From contig OX467091.1 of assembly GCA_950106755.1 (NCBI GenBank), forward strand, positions 8,635,538-8,699,537: a stretch of 64,000 nt of DNA, written 5' to 3'. Positions 11,676-34,680 of the stretch are shown here, in pieces. Within the stretch, counting starts at the first letter, position 1. Every line of letters begins with the position of its first letter. Both the position numbers and the translations under genes were made by a program. Source of the DNA: Climacium dendroides. Lineage: Eukaryota > Streptophyta > Bryopsida > Hypnales > Climaciaceae. Below the pieces are notes generated by a model. The model was given only the letters and a program-made list of their open reading frames with translations. It ran no database searches and had not been told where the DNA came from.

Positions 11676-12670
11676 TTGAGGTATCACCTGATCAGCAAAC
11701 ACAAAGTGTTGGCATATGCAGAGAGAGATCGTATAAAACACCTCATAGATGACCTAAAGTGAGGGCCAAAGGAAAACCTCAATTTATTGCACATAACTTG
11801 ATCTAGAGTACAACTTGCACCCTTTTCCACTATTAGTATATCTGAATTCTTTGACTCACTGTTTGATTGGTTTGAAGGGTGTTCAGGCAGCTGCCTCAAA
11901 ATTAGAGGCATATTCCATCGTTCTATCGACTCCCTCTGTTCACGAAATTTCCGGAAGCCGAAATTGCAGTGCAAGGAATCTGACAGACCGGTTCCCCAAA
12001 AGCAAGCACAGAAGTGACTGACAAGATCACTGCCACAATCTCATTAAACATGTCATCCAGGATAATGGGAAGAGCCTGCACCCACACCAACAGTGTCAAC
12101 GAATTTTCACTCCTATTGTAAGAAAGAAAGTCGATTCCAAACCTTCCTAAATCATACCCCGATTCTAAGTATGCATCTTTTAGACATCATATGCGTAGAT
12201 TATGTATTTCAAAGTGCTGAAAATTGTAGAGCCAACTGAAGTAATTATGTCATTTATGTGAGATACATCGAATGTTGTATTAGACACTATTAAACTCTAT
12301 TAGCTATTACACTCTATTTCACTCTATATTTTCATCAGTGCATGTTGAAATATTCTGATATTGCACTTAATTTCCCCCGTCAATTGTAAGAAACTCATGT
12401 CCAAACTCCTTCAGAAAAATTGTTTTTTAAAAATCGCACTTATGTAACGAAATTGACAATAAAGAAAGCAAAACAATATTGAGTTTGACTACACGATCAT
12501 ACGGTCCATCCTTGAAGGATTAAACAGGTCAGTCAGTCACAGTCAAGCTCTCCTCCAAGGGACGCTCTAGTTGCTGTTGTGTCACCACCGTTGGTGGCCG
12601 TCACCGTCATGCATGTTGGCCCCCAGTTCATTAGCTGCAAAGTCCATTGACAGTCTCCTCCAACCGAATT
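11676..12670. other. intergenic, no gene seen
   Basis: No recognisable coding family. The 12.1-12.5 kb part is AT-rich. From about 12.5 kb the sequence becomes more GC-rich and leads into the TATA motif at 12671. Confidence 0.5.
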
Positions 12671-12678
12671 TATAAAGG
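12671..12678 (+). promoter_or_regulatory. candidate TATA box
   Basis: TATAAAGG in an otherwise GC-richer context, at the left of a gene-like block (12.67-13.8 kb). It is followed within about 60-90 bp by a purine-rich leader and a 22-codon ORF (ATG at about 12761). If used, transcription would begin near 12700 on the plus strand and read into the 43-codon ORF at 13662. Confidence 0.4.
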
Positions 12679-13661
12679 ACTAGGGAAGAATAGTCATTCC
12701 TTCATCTTCTTGACATAGAAAGAAAGACGGACCGAGGGACTCTCTAGCTAGCTTCAAAACGATGGATTTTACTGCAAGTTTGATCGATGAACCTCGTGAA
12801 CCTGTGATCAATAACATGTTCACATTCTGAGATGAACCTTGTGAACCTTGTGCTCGACAACAGCTCGATCAGACAAGTTCTGGTCTCGATTAGCTAGCTG
12901 GGTGACTACAGGTTTGCAGCCTTTTGAAAGCTCTACATGCATGTCGATCATTGACTCGATGGAGAGGATGCGTGAGTGAATTTGTTGAGGTGGTTCTAAC
13001 AATCCCTGCCTGCAGCTGTCCAATACCGCTTGCAATCAGTTGACGCATTGCTTATGGATCGGATCTGTCATTATATAACAATGTTCATGGCTTGCGATGA
13101 ATTGAAAACTTACTGTGGCTATCTAGTTTGAGACTATCCTTGGCATGCAAGGGTTTGAGACTATCGATATCCTTGGAAAACGGTTGCTTAGTTTGTGAAT
13201 TTCTTTGTCGAGTAATATGATTTGTGTTAGTCTTCAATTGATTGCACCTATTTTGTAAACTGTCTTGTCCATGCCATGGAGTCTACTAGCTTGTGTGAAG
13301 CCATGCATCAAGGGTAGCACTTTAGCTATCTCTGCCGTGGTCTCTGTGGTTTAGATGGAAGAATTAACCTCCAACAGACTCTCTGTTGATTGTAGATCCA
13401 AAGATTGTCTTCTGATGATGATTAGGGGTGCGACATGTAACGAATTTGTTGACTTTCGATTGAAGGGTTTGATTGAGAAGGCCTTGCATTGACAAAAGCT
13501 TGACTGTCGTGATCTACTCGCTCAAGGACGCCTCTCATATCATTGCTGCGCGCGCACGTACGTACCAGGAGCTTTTGGAGCTGAAGAGCAAGAGGACTGT
13601 ATACAATTCCAGTGAGGGAAGCTAGCGAGGCGATCGAGGAAATTCATTCCAGCAATTGAAG

Positions 13662-13793
13662 ATGTTGGATCACGTGTCTGTGTCGTTGTTCCTGTTCCTC
13701 CTGTTGCTCGTGCTCTTCTCCTTCTTTCTGGGTGCTGCAGTGCAGCACTGGTACTCCGCCAGAAAAGAACACAAAGCTTCTCCAGGGGCGTGA
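13662..13793 (+). CDS. small one-helix membrane peptide ORF (43 residues)
   Basis: Starts MLDHVSVS, continues with a strongly hydrophobic Leu/Phe/Val run of about 19 residues (residues 9-27), then a polar basic tail QHWYSARKEHKASPGA and a TGA stop. The pattern is that of a single-pass membrane peptide or uncleaved signal anchor with a short cytosolic tail. It lies about 980 bp downstream of a TATA-like motif in locally GC-rich DNA, so it could be the main product of a short transcript or an upstream ORF. No family is recognised. Hydrophobic runs can arise by chance from T-rich codons, hence the moderate confidence. Confidence 0.35.
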   Translation: MLDHVSVSLFLFLLLLVLFSFFLGAAVQHWYSARKEHKASPGA

Positions 13794-15989
13794 CAGCATT
13801 TGAGTAGAACTCATGTAGAACTGCTCAGGTAGAACTGCTCAGTTCCATACAGATTTGCTATCTAGGTACTTTGGAGAAGCTATTTGTCAGCTCCCATATT
13901 TTCAAGAGATTGAAAATTTTGGCACAAGTCATTTGCAAAAAGAATGAAGACATTTTGACAAGAAGTGAATTTTCTATGATTATTCAATGGTGAAATGTTA
14001 AAGCATGAATAGACCCTTGTTGAAGTATGCGCAAACCCTTGTTAAAGCATGGGCTGACATGTCCACTTTTCAAGTGCATTGCCATTATAGAAAGATTGTG
14101 GTAATGGGTAGGTCGCTAATGCAAGTGGGAGATTCCTTAGGTGGCAAAATTGGGTGGATAGCATTAATGGGTAATTCTACCTCACCTGCAAAGAACACTC
14201 CAAGAAGGAAGTGGCAAAGTCACTGGACTTAACAGCAAAAGGACATGACCCTATCACCAAGGCAATTAGTCCAAAATTATTAGATTCTTAGGTGATTATA
14301 TACATCTTTTGTTTCTACTATTTTCAAGAAAGTCATTTTTCAAAACACTTTTAGTCTTCAATGTCTTTCCTCAGTTAACCTTTTATAAATCATCTTGGTA
14401 GAGTCTTGCTCGGCAATAGAATTGGATAGGAGGGAAAATTGGTACATTTGATTTTTTTAAGGCAAATTAAATTATTGCATTGATTTAGATTTTTGTTAGT
14501 TCAGTTTCTTTGAACATATAGACTTACATAAACTAATGTAGTATATTGCACCACAAATCATGATTTACCATATGTTGACATTTTAGATATAGGATTTATA
14601 TGTATTTAGACAATATTAATAGACAAATAATATTTTATAATAGGGTTGAAATGAGACAAACCTACCTTTAGTTATTGTGATTAATTTGGACATGACTTTA
14701 TCACATTTGAGTTTTTTATGGTTGTAAATTTGGCTGAAAGGATTTTGTAAACTAGGTGCACTAATCCCATGTTTCTTACAATAAAATTTCAACCTTATTA
14801 TTTAATCATTCTTACTATAACATAGATTAAGCTACATATACAAATAATACAATCAATTATTGCACATTGATATCTATTGGCAAATTATCTATTGGATGTA
14901 TACATGGAACTTATGAGAAACCTCCTCTAATTTAAAGTTTAATCTAGTTGTCTATTGAGTCTTAGGAAAAAAATAGATAGAATATTATAGAATTTTCATT
15001 CATCTAAATGGATGATTCACTCGAATTTCCTTAATCTTGAAGGATGGAGCCTATGTTGTGTAGTCAAATTTGAAAGTCCCTCACTTTGTATCCTCTATTT
15101 CTTTGTTATTTATGAGTAGTATTTTTATTTTTAATTTTCACAAATGAAATCACATGTCTAATATTCATTATAAATTTTTTAAACTACCATGAATTTTTGA
15201 AGAAATTTTTAAAAAACATCAAATTAAATAAAAATCATGACAAAAGAATCTATTTTTAAAAATATAAGTAAATTATTGCAAAGAATATTGTGATGCAAGA
15301 AAATTTCCATATTGCTATATATTTAGAAACATGGTTATAAATCCTTAGCTTCAAACTTCACTAAAATATTTTTTGCTAGGATTTTTTTTGAAAATTTCCA
15401 AGTGGAATAGATATTACACTTCAAAAGCTTCATTTTGTTGATTTTACTCAAAAGCAAATGGAAACATTGCAAAGCTCAAAATCAATTGTACCATTTCTTC
15501 ATAAATAACCCATATTAAATTACAAATTAACAAAATGTCTTGAATTAATTCTATGATGTGGATATAGAAAAAATCAAATGAAACCATCCATTCTTCAATA
15601 TGCACAAAGTCTAGTTGATTGGTTGACCATTCAAAGGACATAAAACATCCTCAATGTCTCATTTGGAAGTTCAAGCACTCTCCTTTGAATCCACAAGATT
15701 TCTTGAATTTTATTTTTCTAAACACCCAAGTCTAAGTAGTGTTATAAACTCTACCACCATTTTCACTCTTCATCCTTTGCTCTTCAAAAATAATAATACT
15801 AAACAACGTACGCAAACTTAAACTTTGTTCATTGCCATTTTTAGGCACTTGTGAACAATCAACCATGACCGTCAGCCAGAGCCATGAGTAAATGCCCATC
15901 ACAATGCGCCTCCTAAGAGAATCGATACCTGCCAATTCTCAAACACGAACACACGGGATAACTCACAAAGCAAAGCTGGAAAACTTTAA
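13794..15989. other. AT-rich intergenic DNA, no gene seen
   Basis: Mostly AT-rich sequence from 14.3 to 15.7 kb with only short frames. No repeat or family that I can support. Confidence 0.6.
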
Positions 15990-16409
15990 ACAATGGCATC
16001 TTTAGTCAAGGCGACCACGAGGTCATCAAAGAAAATCGAATAAATAACTACAAAGGTAGTACACATCATCCCAACTAGCTAGATCTACAAATGCTGCCCA
16101 AAGCTAAAGCACCTGCCTACAAGGTACCTCAAAGTCAAGAGCCCGCCAAACCTAAATCTGGTCAACGGTATCTCATCTCTACCGCACAAAAAATTAAAAT
16201 AGTCTGTATACATCAACATGAATCATCGAACTGCCTTGAACCTTTCTACCGAAACGTTGTCAACACATGCCCAGGTAACAGCTCGGTGGCAGTCCTCACA
16301 TCACTTCAAACGGTACCTACTGGATAACCATCAGAAAGGACCCTTCACCGTGAAAAATGGAGGGTGCACTTCGATAATATAGGCAAACCACTACCTCTTA
16401 AAAAATTCA
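15990..16409 (-). other. 3' flank of PP2A copy A, homologous to that of B and C
   Basis: Beyond the copy A stop codon the sequence remains alignable by eye to the 3' flank of copy B (about 32803-33240), so the ancestral duplicated segment included several hundred bases past the stop and presumably the poly(A) signal. Divergence here is higher than in the exons. Confidence 0.6.
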
Positions 16410-21193
<4,784 letters not shown>

Positions 21194-21559
21194 GGTGTCC
21201 CCCACTCGACCCCGCACCAAGGGACGCACAGATTTGTCGATGTCACCGGCCTTGTCGGAAAATAACGAAACCGAAAACACCTGCAATTGATTGATTGTCT
21301 TCAGGCGCCGGACGCAGAGGAAGAAATGGGTGGAGAAGGCGAAGCATGGGAGACGGAGCACAGCGCGAGGGGAGAGAGAACGCGAAGGAGCTCCGCAACC
21401 AGACGCTTACCGAAAGTGGAACCAGTGAACCCCAGGAGGTCTTTGAAGACGAAGATACTAAGCTTTACCTGCTCTAGTCCGACTAATTCTACAGACAGAC
21501 TCCAGTCAGACTAATTCCATTTTTTTTGGGAAAAGAAAGGTGCCACTAATCGCTCGGCT

Positions 21560-21564
21560 ATTGG
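21560..21564 (-). promoter_or_regulatory. CCAAT motif conserved upstream of PP2A copies
   Basis: A CCAATAGC element about 370 bp upstream of the copy A start codon. The same motif, with similar flanks including AATGGAATTAGTCT and ACTGGAGTC on its downstream side, occurs ahead of copy B (27556) and in part ahead of copy C (47332). Conservation in otherwise diverging 5' flanks suggests promoter function; the binding factor (NF-Y type) is inferred only from the motif. Confidence 0.5.
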
Positions 21565-21682
21565 TGGAATAAACTATATAATCTGGCGTGGACAATCGAA
21601 GTGTTTACTGGTATCCTGTACGACTTTTTTTTTAAACTGAGGTCAATCCACGACACTGATTTGTCCTACAAGGGTGTGTCAC

Positions 21683-21823
21683 TAACCCCTAAATGCCCAA
21701 GGCCTTTTTTGAGCTTCCAAAATTTGCTAAATTCAACAAGAACTCAACATTGTGATAAGTTGTATCAATTTTTTTGAAATTGTAACCGTACAAATTCAAA
21801 CTAGACAAGTCATAGATCACATA
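21683..21823. repeat. dispersed repeat, copy 1
   Basis: Starts TAACCCCTAAATGCCCAAGG and is found again, shortened, at 63898-63984 near the window end in the same orientation. It probably belongs to a larger interspersed element that also covers part of 21.8-22.6 kb. Confidence 0.65.
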
Positions 21824-24559
21824 GTAAAACAAAAACAAGAATATCACTTATGGATTGAAAGGTTATAACATTTGATCATGAAGGTGTTAAAATTGGGAAA
21901 TGATTTGAAGCCTTTCAATCCTCTTTTCACTTGTCAAAACTAAAAAGTTGATCACCAAAAAAAAATATGAGGATAAAGGGCCTAATATGCACAACTTCAA
22001 TCAATTAGGGGACGTTAAACCCTACTGACGAAATGGGCCCAATAAGATGGATTTATCTAGGGGCAAATGTGGAAATTTTTTATTTTTCACATCAATTTTT
22101 TTTGAAATTTTGAATTCATATTTGCAATTAGAGACCCCAAATTAGTTGGAAAAGGTTTGAAGTATATCCTAAACATAAATAGGGGGCATGTTTTTACTTT
22201 ATCCCCCCTAAGAATCTCAAATTACCCGAGAAATTGCCTTATTGGGCCCACTTCATGGGCATGATTTAATGTCTTGCCAATCAATTAATGGCTTCTCAAA
22301 ATCTACTCTACAATTTTTTTGAGGTTCATTTCTAAGAGCCTTCAACACTACAGAAAGTCAAGATTGCAATGGACACCCTTGCACAAAATCTTGAATAGAA
22401 AAAACATAATCAATCATTTTCAAAATCGGATGCTAGAACTAGACTTCAAAGAGAATTTTCAAAAATATAAACTATTTAAAATAGCAATTTATTTTGGTTT
22501 TAGTTCACTTCAAAGTATTGCCAACACCAAAATTTGGTGCCTTGGATATTTAGGGGTTAATCTACCAAAGTCACACTAGTTACAAAATAAATAAATTAGT
22601 GTAGGTTGAAACAATACGGAACTCATCCAGCAACAAGCATTCATCTATCCACATTTTTTTGGAGTTCATTCACAATTGTTTACTTTGTCTTCAAGATCCT
22701 TACAACCATCTCTGAATGTGCTTAACTGAATTGGACAGTGGATTGTTGAAGTGGATTGGAAGAGAGAAGGATAAATGTGCCTACTATTTATTTGCCAATC
22801 ATACATAAAAGTAATTGATACACATGCATCTAATAAGTATAGAATATATAGTAACCTTTTGTGCTTATTATTCATGAGTAAATGATAACCCTTAAATACA
22901 CTCTCATTTTACATTCAAATATCATTAGCATTCATTAATCAAATGACACCAAATATATGTTGTCAAATCCTTCCAAATGCTAAATTTGCCATTAAAGCAA
23001 AGTAAATGTGTCTAAGTATCTAAAGTGTTCACATGACATCCTATTTTTCATTTAATTTGTGTAAGATGAATTGGTTCATTTTTCCAAATTATTGGTTCAA
23101 AATCAAAGCTTCAAGAAAATTATCAATCTATATTTATTAAGAAAAAATATTTAAAGCAAAAGTACAATGATGCAACCTTATAATCATTTGATGCAAAATT
23201 CCATCATAAAATAAACCAAATGTATCCTAAAATTATATTTCAACTTATAACTTAATCCATTTAAACTTTACTTTTTATAAATTAGGCTTATAAAACTTTT
23301 CTTTATATGTATAAATTGTTTTCAACAAGATAATTAGGAAGGATTTTTTAGGCCTAAAAAGTTGATTTTTATATGTTAAGGTGAAGCATAAAATTGAAGG
23401 TAGATTTGGTATGGTGTAAATGGTTGATCTAGATGGTTGATCTAAACAATTTTTTCTATTTTCACCATGTCGTTGGAGCAAAAAAGTTGGAGTTTTCCAC
23501 TTGAACATTGGTTTGATTTAGAGTGATCAATACATAAAAGCCATAAAAGCTTCACCATTATCACAAAGAAAGAGCTAGGCATTCTAAACCTAGTACACCT
23601 AGGCTATAAATGTTCCCCCATTCTCACATGTTCAAAAATAGAATTCTTGAGCACCCCCTCTAAAAATTGAGCTTGACATTGAATCTTATCATATTATTCA
23701 TCACCCTCTTTGTGCCCCAAATTTTAAATTCACTATTGAGATCTCATTGTTCCAACAACTCATTAGACAAATAGTAATGGTAGTATGAATAATAGCCTTG
23801 ACTATATGAATAGTAGTCTGCATATTGTTGAGTATATTGGATACCATAGTCCCTTATTGAATTCAACAAGAAATGCCAAATAATTAATAATATTCCAAAT
23901 TTTGACTTGGGTTTAAAAAAATATTAACTGAAACTTTCATCTTACACCATAATAAAATCCTACTACATTTTTCCAATAAATGTTGCAAGAACAATTGTTT
24001 TCTCCCACTCCTTATAGTACCAAGATGCTAAATTGTAAATGAGAATTATAATTCTTACTTCAACTAAGCAAACAACAATGTGCACATTTTCATCCTCTTT
24101 CCATTGGTTCCAACAATCAACACATTTAGTTTTCTAGTTTCCCTCTATGATAATTTCTTGTAAATTCAAATTTCTCAAAAAACAGTTATTTTCTATTGAA
24201 TCTAATAAGAGACCACAATAAATTATTCCCCCTCTTGTGGGATTTGGGCAAGTGGAATCACCAATTGGAAGAGATTTGTGGAGCTTGTCACAAGATATTA
24301 GGCGAGTTTGATTTGCGCTAAGTTAATTAACGGTGTCAATGCTCTTCCAAATCAATTTCTATATTCAAAACAAATATTTCAATTTTATCTAACTAGCTAC
24401 CCTTCACAAAGATCAAGTTCAACATAAATTAAGCCATTCTCGTAAAAAAAAGGTGTCACGTGTCATCTTGTGAATGGTATGAGCTGATGTGGACCCAAAT
24501 AATGTTGACGTGGAAATTCAATTTTGGCACCGGAGGGCTGAATTAGATCTTCACAAACA
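21824..24559. other. AT-rich intergenic DNA, no gene seen
   Basis: No recognisable coding sequence. A short segment near 24.44-24.55 kb is GC-richer and immediately precedes the repeat array. Confidence 0.6.
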
Positions 24560-27445
24560 CTAGTATACCCTGTGCTGTTGTCACAATCAAAACAAAAGTA
24601 AAACTAATTTTCTAATTTTTTAAGAAACCAAAACAACTAAAAATGCATAACTTTCTCACTGTGAGTCAGAATGCGACGAAATAAAGTTTGTGCACCCCTC
24701 TTCACTAAGGGCTTTCTGACAATACCAAGACTGTGACCAAAGTATAAGTAAAAGTAATTTTCTAATTTTCTAGAACCAAAAACAACTCGAAAATGCATAA
24801 CTTTCTCACCACAAGTCAAAATGCCACAAAACAAAGCTCGTGCACCTTTCCTTGCTAAGAGCTTTCTAATGGTTGAAGATTGTAACCAAAACAAAAGTAA
24901 AAGTAATTTTCTAATTTTTTAGAACAAAAAATAACTCAAAAATGCACAACTTTCACATCGTACGTCCGAAGGCTATGAAACTAAGTCGGTGCACCCCTCC
25001 TTGCCAAGGGCTTTCTGACGGTACCAAGCACGCGACCATGGGACGCACTGTCCAAGAGATCTCAATGTGACAAACAAAACAAAACAAACATTTTGTCTTA
25101 ATAAAAGAGACTAGTCTTAATTTTCTAATTTTTTTAGAACCAAAAACAACTCAAAAATGCATAACTTTCACACCATGAGTTGGAATGCCACGAAACCAAG
25201 CCCGTGCACCCCTCCTCGCTTGGAGCTTTCCGACGGTACCAAGATCATGACCAAAATATAAGTAAAAGTAATTTTCTAATTTTTGAGATCCAAAAATAAC
25301 TCAAAAATGCACAGCTTTCACACCATATGTTTGAACGCCATGAAACCAAGCCGGTGCACCCCTCCTCGCCGAGGGCTTTCCAACGGTACCAAGCATGCAA
25401 CTAGAGGATGCACAGTTCAAGAGATTTAAATGTGACAAACAAATAAACAAACAAACAAAACAAACATCTTATCTTAATAGAAGAGATTAGTGTGCTCTAT
25501 GCCGTTTCCACAGTCAAAACAAATATAAGAGTAATTTTTCTAATTTTTTAGTTCATAAAAACTTCAAAATTTAATATCTTTCACACCATATGTCCAAATG
25601 CCATGAAACCAAGCCGGTGCTCTCTTCCTCACCAAGGACATTCCGACGATACCAAGCACATGTGCCTTGTGCTATTGCCACAATCAAAATAAAAGTAAAA
25701 CCAATTTTCTAGTGTGTCCTGTGTCGTTGCCACAGTTAAAACAAAAATAAAAATAATTTTCTAATTTTTTAGAACCAAAAACAACTAAAAAGTGCATAAC
25801 TTTCTCACCATGAGTTGGAATGCCACGAAACAAAGTTTGTGCACCCCTCCTTGCCGAGAGCTTTCCAATGGTACCAAGATTGTGACCAAAATATAAGTAA
25901 AAGTAATTTTCTAATTTTTTAGTTCTTAAAAATACTTCAAAATTCAATAACTTTCACATTGTGAGTCAAAACACCACGAAACCAAACCGGTGCACCCCTT
26001 CCTCGCTGAGGGCTTTCTGACGGTACCAAAATTGCGACCAAAATATAAGAAAGAATAATTTTCTAATTTTTTAGATCCAAAAATAACTTGAAAATGCATA
26101 ACTTTTACACTGTATGTCTAAACGCCACGAAACCAAGTTGGTGCACCCCTCCTCGCCGAGGGCTTTTTGACGGTACCAAGCATGTGACTGGGGGATGCAT
26201 GGTCCAAGAGATCTCAATGTGACAAACAAACAAACATCTTGTCTTAATAGAAGAGATGTATAGACTAGTGTGCCTTGTATTGTTGTCACAATCAAAAACC
26301 ATACATTTTTTAAATTATTTCTTTATATCCTATACCAAATTTGATGACAGAATAATAGAAAAAGTAGAAGATGATTAAAGTATAAGTCCCAAATCCAAAA
26401 AAAGATATAACAAAGAATTGATGAAAAAATCCAAAAATAATAAAGTAATCTACAACTTCTACATTATTAGTCCAAAGCCTTTACACTCCTCTTGGCCGAG
26501 GGTACCAAGATTGTGTCCAAAATATAAGAAAAGTGCCTTGTGCCACTGCCACAGTCAAAACAAAAGTAAAACTAATTTTCTAATTTTTTTAATCCAAAAA
26601 TAACTCAAAAATCCATAACTTTTCTATTGTGAATCGAAATGCCACAAAACCAAGCTTGTGCACCCCTCTTGGCCAAGAGCTTTCTGACGGTACCAAGATT
26701 GTGACCAAAATATAAGTAAAACTAATTTTTTAATTTTATTAGAACCAAAAAGAACTCAAAAATGCATAACTTTTTCACCGTGAGTCGGAATGCCACGAAA
26801 CCAAGCCCGTGCACTCCTCCTTGTCTCTTCTATTAAGATAGGATGTTTGTTTTATTTGTTTTGTTTGTCATGTTGAGATCTCTTGGATTGTGTGTTCCCA
26901 AGTTGCGTGCTTGATACTATCAGAAAGCCCTCGGCGAGGAGGCTTGGTTTTGTGGCGTTTGGACGTACGGTGTGAAAGTTGTGCAATTTCGAGTTGTTTT
27001 TGGTTCTAAAAAATTAGAAAATTACTTTTACTTATATTTTGGTCCCAATCTAGGTGCCATTGGAAAGCTCTCGGTGAGGAGGGGTGCACGGGCTTGGTTT
27101 CGTGGCGTTCCGACTCACAGTGAAAAAGTTATGCATTTTCAAGTTATTTTTTATTTTAAATAAATTTAAAAAATTAATTTTATTTATATTTTGGTGACAA
27201 TCTTGGTACCATTGGAAAGCCCTCGACGAGGAGAGGTGCACTAGCTTAGTTTCGTGGCGTTCCGACTCACGATGTGAAAGTTATTGAATTTTGAAGTATT
27301 TTTATGAACTAAGTAATTATATAAGTTATGGATTTTTGAGTTATATTTTGGTGACAATCTTGGTACCGTTGGAATTTTGAAGTATTTTTATGAACTAAGA
27401 AAATTACTTTTACTTTTGTTTTGACTGTGGCAACAGCAAGTCCTG
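24560..27445. repeat. array of ~150-bp degenerate repeats with an orientation switch
   Basis: About 11 monomers lie in one orientation (about 24600-26820), followed by about three in the opposite orientation (26820-27420). Each carries a run like AAATGCATAACTTTCTCAC, then ATGCCACGAAACCAAG, GTGCACCCCTCCT and GACGGTACCAAG. Longer units carry an extra CAAGAGATCTCAATGTGACAA segment before ACTAGTGTGC. The two outer ends are inverted relative to each other: left CTGTGCTGTTGTCACAATCA, right complement CTTGCTGTTGCCACAGTCA. Read on the minus strand, monomers are open and give a repeating pattern FGSKKLENYFYLYFGHNLG ... KLSARRGAQTLFRG. This may be a non-autonomous transposon built of subterminal repeats, or a satellite. 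It occupies the space between PP2A copies A and B. Confidence 0.8.
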
Positions 27446-27555
27446 TCTTAATAAGAGATTATCAAAGTCGCACTGTTGTGTGACTCAGCGTCCACGTGGC
27501 ACCTTCAACATTTTGCTTGTCCGAGTCAAATTATTAATAGTATGAACTTTTCCAA

Positions 27556-27560
27556 CCAAT
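27556..27560 (+). promoter_or_regulatory. CCAAT motif upstream of PP2A copy B
   Basis: CCAACCAATAGCCG lies about 380 bp ahead of the copy B start codon, followed by AATGGAATTAGTCT and ACTGGAGTC, the same order and spacing as in copy A. It starts just after the repeat array ends, so the array inserted immediately upstream of the shared promoter block. Confidence 0.5.
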
Positions 27561-27863
27561 AGCCGTCCGACACATGGCCCCTTCTTTCAAAATGGAATTA
27601 GTCTTACTGGAGTCCACTACACATGGCCTTCGCGACACCACTTTATTGAGTGTCATCGTCTTCCGAGACCTTCAGTTCTTAAGTTAGGGTTCCCCGTTGC
27701 TTGCGTTTCCGACTCTGTTGCGGAGCTTCACTCGTCGCGCGCTCTCTCGCGTGTCCCATGCTTTGCCTCCTCCTCCTCCTCCTTCTTCCTCCATTTCGTT
27801 CCCCGCGTCTGGCGCCAGAAGAAAATCAATCGCAGGTGTTTTCCGTTTCGTTATTTTCTGACA

Positions 27864-27887
27864 GGGCGGGCGGGCGGGCGGGCGGGC
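27864..27887 (+). repeat. (GGGC)6 microsatellite in copy B 5' leader
   Basis: Six perfect GGGC units about 55 bp before the copy B start codon. Copies A and C lack the expansion at the matching place. Located in the probable 5' UTR, it could affect translation, and repeat length is likely polymorphic. Confidence 0.9.
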
Positions 27888-27939
27888 GACTTCGACAGAT
27901 CCGTGCGTCCCTTGTGTGCAGGGAGGACTGGGAGACACC

Positions 27940-33414
<5,475 letters not shown>

Positions 33415-34194
33415 AGCCCGTTTTTTCTTTGAAGTGATCGGGAATTTTATAGAAGTGATTTCATATTTTTGGAGCATATGTGAATTGCTTATGAAATTTG
33501 AGAGAAGTGTGCTCTATGTAATGCATTTGTGATCATAGCCCTTGGTAAGCGTAGACAGTTATGGTCTGAATAAAGATACGGCTTGACCGAGAACAACATT
33601 GTGGCATGTTGGAAGTAATACACAACATCCGTGACTGTGTCCATTACTAAATTGAAATAAACCCTTTGTTCTTCAGCATTTAGACCCTTTGTTCTTTAGC
33701 ATTTTTAAGAAGGTAATTGGATAGCAATTTTTTTATTTAGAGAACTTAAGAGGACTTAGGGTGGCTTTGAAATGGACCGAGCATGACTCTTATTCCATCC
33801 ATTGACAAATTATAAACTAATATTTGACAATTTTTATTGCATTATCAGATTATGCATAGTCCATTTTAGAACCCCTAATCGTCCATTTCATAGCTTCTTG
33901 TAGGGATTGGTTGAAGAAGTGGGTTGTAGGAAGAGCCCACTACTATATTTCCAACTTTACATTTGTTATTTGTAGTGTTGGTTTGTGAATAGTGGCAGTG
34001 ATTAATAAGGTCCAGAAAGGACCACAAACAACCAAAAAATATGAAGTAGCTTGGATTTGATTTGGTTTCCTCTCATAACATTCTTGAAGTTTAAGATAAA
34101 GGCCCTTTGTTTTGCATGAATGAAGGGTTTTTTTATTAGGATATTTTGAATGAATCATTAATATTTACAACCACAATGACAGTAGATTGCGTAT
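33415..34194. other. spacer of the inverted repeat, no gene seen
   Basis: AT-rich sequence just inside the left arm. The equivalent position inside the right arm (42178 and below) is unrelated by eye, so the breakpoint is sharp. Confidence 0.6.
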
Positions 34195-34680
34195 GAAGTT
34201 GTGGAGACTTATTGTGGAATTACTTCTCCATGAAGCAAAGTGGTTGATAGGGGGGATTTCAAAACCATCAAGCGTTTAGAAGACAAATAGAAAGGTAAAT
34301 TAACCATAGTGAGAAGGCAAGCAAAGATTATTTTAAGAACAAACTTGATTACTTCCAAATCAATAGGAGATTAGCAATTGTTTTTTATTAGATGATTTTT
34401 GGATGGATGAATGGTAAGGCTTTCACATGGGACAATGGCAAGAAAAAGGTTGATATAATTCAAATAGGACTCAATAGATTCTATATACCAAACTTGATAA
34501 TGAGGCTAGATCAATCTCTAGAGGACTCTGCTTCACATATCCAATCATTCTTCACTCCAAAGGACACTACTTCACATATCCAATCATTCCTCACTCTTTG
34601 TAAAAACAAGTTGACAATAGTCACTAGTAGTTTAATGGGTGTTGGTCATTCAACAAACAACTTACTATAAAGTACTAACT
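34195..34680 (+). mobile_element. LINE (L1-type) endonuclease relic
   Basis: Translation with one frameshift gives WLIGG then DFKTIKRLEDK and, after stops, FTWDNGK followed by DIIQIGLNRFYIPNL. These match in order the GDFN...I....E and FTW.N......I.ERLDR blocks of plant L1 apurinic-type endonucleases. Stops and frameshifts make it inactive. Reverse-transcriptase relics in the same orientation at about 40.8-41.3 kb may be the rest of the same element, split by later insertions. Confidence 0.55.

Noticed and set aside
26820..27440. Possible CRISPR-like spaced repeats
   Set aside because: Repeat units are long (about 150 bp), diverged and of eukaryotic context; spacing and sequence do not fit a CRISPR array.
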